Source: JBBQRS01 sp038214535 (GTDB lineage: Bacteria > Chloroflexota > Anaerolineae > CG2-30-64-16). Taken from it: 19,261 bases of DNA. The notes beneath the pieces were generated by a model that was not told the origin of the DNA, did not search any database, and worked only from the letters and a program-made list of their open reading frames with translations. The stretch spans positions 1 to 19,261 of the forward strand of contig JBBQRS010000091.1 in the NCBI GenBank assembly GCA_038214535.1, in the 5' to 3' direction. This document shows positions 1 to 5,715 of this stretch, in pieces (the first letter of the stretch is position 1; each line of letters starts with the position of its first letter). The position numbers were made by a program, and so were the translations under genes.

Positions 1-2
1 TG

Positions 3-131
3 GTCTGGGTCCGGCTCAAACAGGTCGCCCAAGAGACCGGCCGCACCATCTATCAGGTGAAACACGGCCTCTTATCCGACTATCTGCGGCAACAACTCAA
101 ATCGCCGACCATCAAGATGGTCCTTGCGTAA
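3..131 (+). CDS. C-terminal fragment of an unidentified protein
   Basis: An open frame enters from the left edge and ends at a TAA at 129-131, giving the last 42 residues of a protein. Third codon positions are mostly G or C, as in the confident genes here, which supports real coding. The segment contains LKQVAQETGRTIYQVKHGLL, which could be read as a helix-turn-helix-like pair of helices, and it is rich in basic residues and glutamine. That is too little to name a family. The sequence becomes AT-rich immediately after the stop. Confidence 0.5.
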   Translation, partial: VWVRLKQVAQETGRTIYQVKHGLLSDYLRQQLKSPTIKMVLA

Positions 132-186
132 GTCCTATTAACAATTTTAAACTTGAACAAGAATGTTAAACTGTTGTTGATGTTAA

Positions 187-223
187 TGTTGTTGTTTAAG
201 CAGCAGGCAGAAAAACAACAACA
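187..223. repeat. AT-rich hairpin after the first gene
   Basis: TGTTGTTGTTT (187-197) pairs perfectly with AAACAACAACA (213-223) around a 15-nt loop. A T run follows at 234-238, about 11 nt after the stem. It could end transcription of the upstream gene, but the stem has little GC and the T run is displaced, so it is not a textbook intrinsic terminator. The surrounding GTT/AAC triplet repeats are unlike the rest of the window. Confidence 0.4.
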
Positions 224-254
224 ACAGCAACAATTTTTCTCAAAAGGAGGGTGA

Positions 255-283
255 TTGACAGTCAAAATCCGGCGTGCTATAGT
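255..283 (+). promoter_or_regulatory. sigma70-type promoter for the membrane protein and dinB
   Basis: A perfect -35 TTGACA (255-260), a 17-bp spacer and a -10 TATAGT (278-283) predict a transcript start near 290, about 90 nt before the ATG at 380. This is one of the two best consensus promoters in the window. The overlapping AAGGAGG at 243-249 is upstream of the predicted start and so would not be in this transcript. Confidence 0.75.
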
Positions 284-379
284 GGCGTTGACGCCTCGTA
301 TCGCTCGATTCTTCACCAACCGTATCTCTGACATTCCGGCTGGGTTCTCCGGCGCACAAATTCAATGTGGAGGGTGACT

Positions 380-910
380 ATGAATAGACCCTGGTTGAAG
401 GCAGGCCTTATCGGCAGCGGCATCTTGCTCTTGCTCAACTTGCTCGGTTTGATCCCGCTGCCCCTGCTCGGTTGTCTGACGTTCTTCCTGGAAGTGATCG
501 TGTTCGTCGGCGCGGGCGCGCTGGCCGCTCACTTCATAGCGCCGCCGCGCCTTTCTGGCAAGGCTGCTGGGCAGGGGGCGCTGGCCGGCCTGTTGATGGG
601 GCTGGTCGGTGCGTTGATCGCCACCATCCTGGCGCCGCTCGCGTTGAGCCTCTCCGGCGGCAGCAGCTCCATCGTCAGCGCCATGCCTCCCGAAACCCTG
701 ATGCAACTGGAGCAGGCGGGCATTGATCCCGCGATGTTGTTCGGCGGCGGCACGATGGCCGGCGTGACGGCGATCTGTTGCTTCCCAGCCGGCGCGCTCA
801 TCGGCGCGGGGCTGGGCGCGTTGGGCGGCCTGATCTACGCGGCGGCCAACCCCGGACAGGCGGCGCCGACGCGCGTGGACGATTGGACGCGGTTCCCACC
901 CGAAGCATGA
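380..910 (+). CDS. small glycine/alanine-rich multi-pass membrane protein, unknown function
   Basis: This encodes 176 residues. The ATG at 380 is chosen over an in-frame ATG at 365 because GGAGGG (369-374) sits 5 nt before it. Hydrophobic stretches are visible near residues 8-27 (LIGSGILLLLNLLGLIPLPL), 32-52, 68-93 and 129-155; the last two are glycine-rich, with GxxxG-like spacing typical of packed helices. The segment between them (about 94-128) is polar, and the C-terminus is short and hydrophilic. I recognise no family. Its TGA overlaps the dinB ATG in an ATGA, so the two genes are probably translated in a coupled way from the promoter at 255-283. A functional link to polymerase IV is not implied by the sequence. 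Confidence 0.8.
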   Translation: MNRPWLKAGLIGSGILLLLNLLGLIPLPLLGCLTFFLEVIVFVGAGALAAHFIAPPRLSGKAAGQGALAGLLMGLVGALIATILAPLALSLSGGSSSIVSAMPPETLMQLEQAGIDPAMLFGGGTMAGVTAICCFPAGALIGAGLGALGGLIYAAANPGQAAPTRVDDWTRFPPEA

Positions 911-2150
911 TGCAACGGGCGATCATCCACATTGATCTCGACGCCTTCTTCGTCGCCGTCGAGCAACTGGATGACCCGACCCTGATCGGCCAATGCGTGA
1001 TTGTGGGGGCCGGGCGGACGCGCGCGGCGTGGTCTCATCGGCTTCCTATGAGGCGCGTACATTCGGCGTGCGTTCGGCCATGCCCACCGCGCAGGCGCTG
1101 CGCCTCTGCCCGCATGCGATCCTTGTGCCGGGCAGCCATCGGCGCTACTCTGAGATGTCGCGGCATGTAATGGCGCTTCTCCGCGAGTACACCCCGCTCC
1201 TCGAACAGATTTCGATTGACGAAGCCTTCCTTGACGTTTCCGGCACGGAGGCGCAATATGGCTCCCCGGCGCGCTTGGCCGAACGCATCCAGGGGCGCAT
1301 CCAGGCGGAACTGGGTCTTTCGGCCTCGTTCGGGGTTGCCGCGAACAAGCTGGTCGCGAAGATTGCCAGCGATTTCCGTAAACCCTATGGCATCACGGTG
1401 GTGCTGCCCGGCAAAGAAGCAGACTTTCTGGCTCCGTTGGCGGTGCGTAAGCTGTGGGGCGTGGGTGAAGTGACGGCGCGGGAGTTGGGGCGGCTCGGCG
1501 TGCAGACGATCGGCGATTTGGCCGGGTTTTCGCCTGTAAGGCTACGCGAAGTGTTTGGATCGCACGGGCGGCATCAGGGGGAGGCCGCGCATGGGCGCGA
1601 CGCCAGCCCGGTGGTGACCGAGCATGAGATCAAGTCGCTGAGCCGCGAGGAGACCTTTGGGCGCGACACGCGCGACACTGCGTTGCTGGCGCGCGAACTG
1701 TTGCGCCTGAGCGATTCGGTGGCATCCGGCCTCAGGCGTCACGGCTTGATGGCGCGCACGGTGTCCTTAAAGCTGCGTTACACCGATTTCAGCACGCTCA
1801 CGCGCCGGCGCACCCTGGCCGAACCGACCGATTCCGGCCCGGAGATTTACGCGCAGGCGCAATCGTTGTTACAAGCCGCGTGGGACAAGCGGCGCGTCGT
1901 CCGGCTGGTGGGCGTAGGCGCGGCGGGCCTGACGGAAACTGCCGGGCAACTCAAGTTGTTTGAGGCCGATGATGCAGATGCCACGGCGGCGCGGCAGGCT
2001 GTGCGTGAGCGTCGCGCCCGGCTGGACGCCACATTGGACGGCATCCGGGCGCGCTTCGGCGATGACGCGATCCAGCGCGCGTCGCTGCTGGATGAGCCGG
2101 AGGAGTTGTGGGTGGCGCGGACGGGTTCGGCGCTGGAAGAGGACGCGTGA
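907..2150 (+). CDS. dinB: DNA polymerase IV (Y-family), interrupted by a one-base frameshift
   Basis: A translesion polymerase of the Y family. The N-terminus starts at ATG 907 (or 910) and reads IIHIDLDAFFVAVEQLDDP, with the first catalytic Asp. The frame must then drop back one base near 1005-1009, a run of five G; one more G would restore VGGRADARGVVSSASYEAR. The second frame continues with the SIDEAFLDVSG motif (catalytic Asp-Glu), the helix-hairpin-helix region (LWGVGEVTARELGRLGVQTIGDL) and a full little-finger domain (KSLSREETFGRDT onward) to the TGA at 2148-2150. With the frame restored the protein would be about 414 residues, a normal DinB length. Everything else looks intact, so this is either a sequencing/assembly error or a very recent mutation. 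The start overlaps the membrane-protein stop (ATGA). Confidence 0.88.
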
Positions 2151-2158
2151 ATGAACTA

Positions 2159-2337
2159 CGCGGAGTGTGCATCCAGCATTTGGACCACGAAAACGCGAAA
2201 CGACGCGAAAGACGCGAAACGCGAAGGGCGCGAAATGGTGGAGTGCGCATCCCGGGGTATACACCCCGCGGAGTGAGCATCCTCAGATGCGGGTTTCGTT
2301 GCGAGGCGGGACGCATCTGAGGATGCGCAGTCCACGG
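2159..2337. repeat. composite intergenic repeat: CGCGAA array plus palindromic repeat copies
   Basis: This lies between the convergent dinB and protease genes. It begins with a partial copy of the palindromic repeat (CGCGGAGTGTGCATCC, 2159-2174). A run of short CGCGAA/ACGAAA-type direct repeats follows (about 2179-2235), then another partial copy (GTGGAGTGCGCATCC, about 2238-2252) and a small hairpin CGGGGT-ATAC-ACCCCG. Last comes a long inverted pair: the arm at 2266-2291 and its near-complement at 2312-2337, 26-nt arms with a few mismatches. The same arm recurs at 5141, 10725 and 19127. It may act as a two-way terminator or transcript-end stabiliser. Confidence 0.75.
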
Positions 2338-2382
2338 AGTTATGAAGAACGAAGCGTACTCTGCGGGGTAATCCGTCGGGGG

Positions 2383-3744
2383 TCAGTTGGGGGCGGCGCT
2401 CAGCGCAGCGTCGAGATCGGCGCCGCTGGTCATGGCGGCGACGGTCTGCACGAATGCGGCGAGATTGGGCGAGCGCATCCGCAGGGCGCGCAGCTTGGCC
2501 CCAATGGGGTCGGTGGCCGCCGACCCGACCGCATAGGAGCCGTGGAAGGCGAAATAGGCCTGGTTTAGTTTGCGGATGTTGTAGCCTTGCGTAACCAGGA
2601 TCTGGCGGCGGGCTTCCATGTACGCCTCGGCTTCGTCAATCTTGCCCGTTGCGAGCAGCCGATCTGCCTCCAGGCGAGTTTCACGCATGAACGGCCCATA
2701 CTCGAAGGGGCGGTCTTCGGGGTTTTGCGCCCACCAGAGCGGCCGGTCGGCCAACGGGCGCGGCCATGGCTCGGGGCGTACCATTTCGGGATAGTAGCGC
2801 AGCAACACGCGCTGCGCGATCTCATCCCCGATGATGGACGCGGTGGTTTCGTTCAACGTGCGGGTCTCGCCGCTGTTGTAATAGCTGCGCCCCAGGGGGC
2901 GGAAGAAAAGATAGGTGTGCGCCCACTCGTGCGCGACGGTGCTGAGCACCCATTCCAGGTTCGGCTCTTCCACGACCATCGTCGGATAGGTCGAAATGCC
3001 GCCGGTACCCTCGATCAGGGTGCTGACGCCCAGGTCGCGCGCGACGCTGTCTTCGATGCCCTCGATGCGGTCGAGCGGGAGCGCCGGGTCCACGTGATAG
3101 TTGGCCTCGGTGGCGATGTGATCGCGAGGCGAGAGGATGAGCAGGTTCGGGCTTTCGGTGAAGTGGTAGCGCACGGGCGGCAGGACATCGCCCAGCGTCG
3201 TGAGGCCCTCATCTGCCAACACGGCCGCGGTCTGGCGTTCGAGAGTACGTTCGACGGCGGGGCGGCGTGTGGCCTGTTCATCGCGTAACTGTGCCAACTC
3301 GGCTTCCCGAGGCGCGGCGGCCGCGGCATGGTCTGTCACATTCGGGTCGGCGTAGATGGCCTGAATCTCGCGGTTCAGCGTGCGGATGCGCGCCATGGCG
3401 GCGAAGTAATCGCGCACCTGCGCCGACTGTTCGGCCTCGCTCAACCCCGCGCCGGGCTGCTCAATCAGAGCGTTCGCTTTTTGCCCCAGTGCGTTCAATT
3501 CCCAACCGAGGAAGTCGAAGCCCACGCCGCCCAGGGCACGGCGAACGGTCAAGTCTCGCAGGGCGGGGCCGCCGTAGGCTTCGCCCGCGACGGTCGTGAT
3601 GATCGCGACGCACACAAGCGCGAGGGCAAACGGCCGGCGGTAGGCAATCCAGGCGCGCGCGATCCGTGACCTGAGCCGCAGCGGCCCGGGTCGCAGGGGG
3701 CCCAGCGCGCCCAACTCTTCCGCGATTTCGGTATGCGCCGACAT
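2383..3744 (-). CDS. membrane-anchored HExxH zinc metalloprotease-like protein
   Basis: This encodes 453 residues. A basic N-terminus (RLRSRIARAWIAYRRP) is followed by one hydrophobic segment (about 38-56, FALALVCVAIITTVAGEA), suggesting a signal anchor with the rest outside. Residues 95-175 are charged and helical. The catalytic signature is HEWAH at 272-276, with a likely third zinc ligand in LNETTASIIGDE (Glu 299), an arrangement of the gluzincin type. This resembles the HExxH...NE pattern of the predicted-aminopeptidase family, but I cannot assign it firmly. Both zinc histidines and the catalytic Glu are present, so it is probably active. It stands alone, convergent with dinB, behind its own promoter (3753-3781). 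The ATG is only 8 nt from the -10 element. Confidence 0.8.
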   Translation of the reverse strand: MSAHTEIAEELGALGPLRPGPLRLRSRIARAWIAYRRPFALALVCVAIITTVAGEAYGGPALRDLTVRRALGGVGFDFLGWELNALGQKANALIEQPGAGLSEAEQSAQVRDYFAAMARIRTLNREIQAIYADPNVTDHAAAAAPREAELAQLRDEQATRRPAVERTLERQTAAVLADEGLTTLGDVLPPVRYHFTESPNLLILSPRDHIATEANYHVDPALPLDRIEGIEDSVARDLGVSTLIEGTGGISTYPTMVVEEPNLEWVLSTVAHEWAHTYLFFRPLGRSYYNSGETRTLNETTASIIGDEIAQRVLLRYYPEMVRPEPWPRPLADRPLWWAQNPEDRPFEYGPFMRETRLEADRLLATGKIDEAEAYMEARRQILVTQGYNIRKLNQAYFAFHGSYAVGSAATDPIGAKLRALRMRSPNLAAFVQTVAAMTSGADLDAALSAAPN

Positions 3745-3752
3745 TTGAGCCC

Positions 3753-3781
3753 ATTATACCTTTTGGGTGGTTCGCGTTCAA
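3753..3781 (-). promoter_or_regulatory. promoter of the metalloprotease gene; predicts a leaderless mRNA
   Basis: On the minus strand a -35 TTGAAC (3781-3776), a 17-bp spacer and a perfect -10 TATAAT (3758-3753) lie upstream. Only 8 nt separate the -10 from the ATG at 3744, so the transcript should begin at or within 1-2 nt of the start codon. No ribosome binding site is present. Confidence 0.7.
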
Positions 3782-3830
3782 GCCACAACGCTTACATTTG
3801 ATGCAGCCCACATGACGGGTGAACCTGGCG

Positions 3831-3988
3831 ATGGACAGGATTAACAGGATATTTTCATTACTCTCTGGTACATCCTCTGAATCCTGTTAACCTTGTCTCC
3901 CGCTAATGGACAGGATTTACAGGATTAACCGGATGTATCCGTTGCGCTTTGATTTAATCCTGTGAATCCTGTTCGTCCTGTCTGTCAT
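3831..3988. repeat. tandem pair of CAGGATT inverted repeats
   Basis: This occupies most of the 405-bp gap between 3745 and 4149. Unit 1 (about 3831-3899) opens with GGACAGGATTAACAGGAT and closes with its near-complement AATCCTGTTAACCTTGTC. Unit 2 (3906-3988) opens with GGACAGGATTTACAGGATTA and closes with TTAATCCTGTGAATCCTGT. Each can fold into a hairpin with 18-25 bp imperfect arms. Sequences of this type recur in many bacterial genomes as dispersed intergenic repeats. The rest of the gap (3989-4149) shows nothing I can assign with confidence. Confidence 0.75.
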
Positions 3989-4149
3989 TTTGTCCGTTGC
4001 TCGCTGGCGTTGCGTGGGGCGCTATGCTATGCTGCGGCGCAACGGATTTATCCGAGAATCCGCGTAGTATAGGGCCTCGTGCCCGTCCGCGACGCCCACA
4101 AGGGGCTAAACTACGAGTTCATTAACGATGCGAAGGCCCTGGTAGATCC

Positions 4150-5061
4150 ATGGATAACGAGAACCGATTCCCGCTGGCGACGCTGCGATCTGCAATTCAT
4201 GGCGCGCCCGTGACCCTGCTACCCGCCAACCGGGCGACCCCGCGCGACCGCTCGCGCATCATCAACGCGGCCTATGCGGATTACTTCGTGCCGACGCGCA
4301 TCAGCGAGACGCAGATGCGCCGGATGGATGAGATTTACGACGTGGATCTGGCGCGCTCGGTGGCGGCGCGCGCCGGCGACGCGTGGGCGGGGATGGCGAT
4401 GTTGTCGCACCGGGGCGCGCGCGGCTGGATCAGCAGCGTGGGGGTGGTTCCGGCGTGGCGGCGGCGTGGCGTGGCGCGTGCCATGATGGCGCGGCTGCTG
4501 GCCTCGGCGCATGACTTGCGGCTGGAAGATGTCACGCTTGAGGTGATTGACCGGAACGATCCGGCGCGGGGCTTCTATGAGTCGTTGGGATTTCGCGTCG
4601 CGCGCGAACTGTTGTCGTGGCGGCGCAGCGCCGACGCCGACGCCTTGCCCGCGCCGGATGAGCGCCTGCTGGCGGCGCTGCCCGACGAGATGCTGACCCG
4701 GTATTTCGGGTGGCACACCGAGCCGCCCTCGTGGCAGCGCGATGTGCAGACCTTGCGCTATCTGGAGGACGGCTCAGAGGCTGTCCGGCTGGCCGCGCCC
4801 GATGACCCGGCGCAGACCGCAGGTTATCTGTTCTACAGCGACCTGGGCGACCGGCTGGCCCTGCTCGACGTAGGCATGGACCCGCAGAACGGCGGCGTGC
4901 GGGCGGCGCGCGCGATGTTGCAGGCACTGATCGTACTGAACGCCGGGAAGGCTTTGTCCATCAGCAACGTGCCGGTGGACGATCCGCTGAACCGGGCATT
5001 GGCGGCGCTGGGTTTTACAGTGTACCTGCGGCAGCATGAGATGCGGTATGTGGTGGGGTAG
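4150..5061 (+). CDS. GNAT-family acetyltransferase, probable double GNAT fold
   Basis: This encodes 303 residues. The first domain (about 19-160) has the acetyl-CoA binding motif VGVVPAWRRRGVARAMM (RRRGVA as the Q/RxxGxG/A loop, near residues 97-113) and the later RNDPARGFYESLGF motif typical of GNAT enzymes. The second half (about 170-303) repeats the general layout and ends with NRALAALGFTVYLRQHEMRYVV, but it lacks a clear acetyl-CoA loop. It therefore looks like a degenerate second GNAT domain. The substrate is unknown. The start is the only good choice: an in-frame TAA lies at 4123-4125 and no other ATG follows it before 4150. The ribosome binding site is weak (GAAGG, 13 nt upstream). The gene stands alone and converges on the 5257-5715 gene. 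Confidence 0.82.
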   Translation: MDNENRFPLATLRSAIHGAPVTLLPANRATPRDRSRIINAAYADYFVPTRISETQMRRMDEIYDVDLARSVAARAGDAWAGMAMLSHRGARGWISSVGVVPAWRRRGVARAMMARLLASAHDLRLEDVTLEVIDRNDPARGFYESLGFRVARELLSWRRSADADALPAPDERLLAALPDEMLTRYFGWHTEPPSWQRDVQTLRYLEDGSEAVRLAAPDDPAQTAGYLFYSDLGDRLALLDVGMDPQNGGVRAARAMLQALIVLNAGKALSISNVPVDDPLNRALAALGFTVYLRQHEMRYVVG

Positions 5062-5165
5062 TTTGGACCACGAAGTTTGGAACACGAAGACGCGAAGTAG
5101 CGCGAAGCTCACGAAGCACGAAGACCGCGAAGGGATAGGCTGTGGAGTGAGCATCCTCAGATGCG
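5061..5165. repeat. CGCGAAG short-repeat array followed by a palindromic repeat arm
   Basis: Starting at the GNAT stop codon, TTTGGACCACGAAG is followed by many ACGAAG/CGCGAAG units to about 5132. Then comes one arm of the dispersed repeat (GTGGAGTGAGCATCCTCAG, with ATGCG after it, ending at 5165). The order and the opening TTTGGACCACGAA match the block at 2178-2290 downstream of dinB, so the two parts probably travel or are copied together. Confidence 0.7.
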
Positions 5166-5170
5166 GCGGG

Positions 5171-5256
5171 GCAGCGCAACGCAACGGATGGAAAGCGGGT
5201 AAGCGGACAGAGATCGCGCTACTATCCGCTTATCCGTTTCCATCCGCTGCGCTGCG
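5171..5256. terminator. long inverted repeat between convergent genes
   Basis: The left arm at 5171-5207 (core ACGGATGGAAAGCGGGTAAG) and the right arm at 5225-5256 (core CTTATCCGTTTCCATCCG) are near-complements around a loop of about 17 nt. The hairpin ends at the stop codon of the minus-strand gene and lies past the GNAT stop, so it could terminate transcription in both directions. There is no T run, so it may equally be a dispersed repeat. Confidence 0.55.
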
Positions 5257-5715
5257 TCACCGATAAAAGTCAAGCCACTCGAAGGTGAAAGCGCGCGGGT
5301 CGCCGGCGAGAAAGGCGGCGGGCGCATCCACGTCGAAATAGAGGGCGCGCAGAGCGTCATCCGGGCGCGGTGTGCGCGTGACGGCCATCCAGTAAGGGCT
5401 GTCGGGTGCGATTTCCTGCGGTGTGTTTGACGTTTCCTCGCTTAACGTTTCGATGATCATGTGGTCGGCTGCACTGGTAACCGACAGGGCGACCGTGTAC
5501 GGCTCGTAGTGGAAGCGCAGCGACTCCAGCCCGCCCAGGTGCAGGCGCAGCGTGAGGGCGGTCGGCCACAATTCAGGTGGAATTTCCACCGAGGCGCGAC
5601 CCATGCCGCGCTCGCTGAACACCTCGATCCGCGCGGCATCCCCTTCGTAAGCGACGGCCACGCGGTTGTCTTCTCTCTCCGTCGTGACCTGGATGCGTGC
5701 TTCGTGCGGCGTCAC
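5257..5715 (-). CDS. hypothetical 152-residue protein coupled to the Ca2+-ATPase
   Basis: The start is GTG at 5715, which overlaps the TGA of the upstream ATPase gene (GTGA), so it is very likely co-transcribed and translationally coupled. The protein is soluble and acidic, with alternating hydrophobic residues (RIQVTTEREDNRVAVAY, ALTLRLHLGGLESLRFHYEPYTVALSV) that suggest mostly beta structure. There is no signal peptide or membrane segment, no cysteine and no recognisable catalytic motif. The C-terminus is aromatic (FTFEWLDFYR). I do not recognise the family. Its position suggests a partner or regulator of the ATPase, but that is inference only. Confidence 0.72.
   Translation of the reverse strand: MTPHEARIQVTTEREDNRVAVAYEGDAARIEVFSERGMGRASVEIPPELWPTALTLRLHLGGLESLRFHYEPYTVALSVTSAADHMIIETLSEETSNTPQEIAPDSPYWMAVTRTPRPDDALRALYFDVDAPAAFLAGDPRAFTFEWLDFYR

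Noticed and set aside
1003..1012. Programmed -1 frameshift in dinB
   Set aside because: There is a G run but no clear slippery heptamer with a downstream stimulatory fold that I could identify, and no known precedent in DinB; a missing base is simpler.
993..2150. dinB starting at ATG 993
   Set aside because: This would omit the first catalytic Asp and begin with MRDCGGRADARG, an out-of-frame reading of conserved sequence; the true N-terminus is at 907 in the neighbouring frame.
2178..2237. CGCGAA array as a CRISPR
   Set aside because: The units are 6-12 nt and irregular, with no unique spacers and no cas genes.
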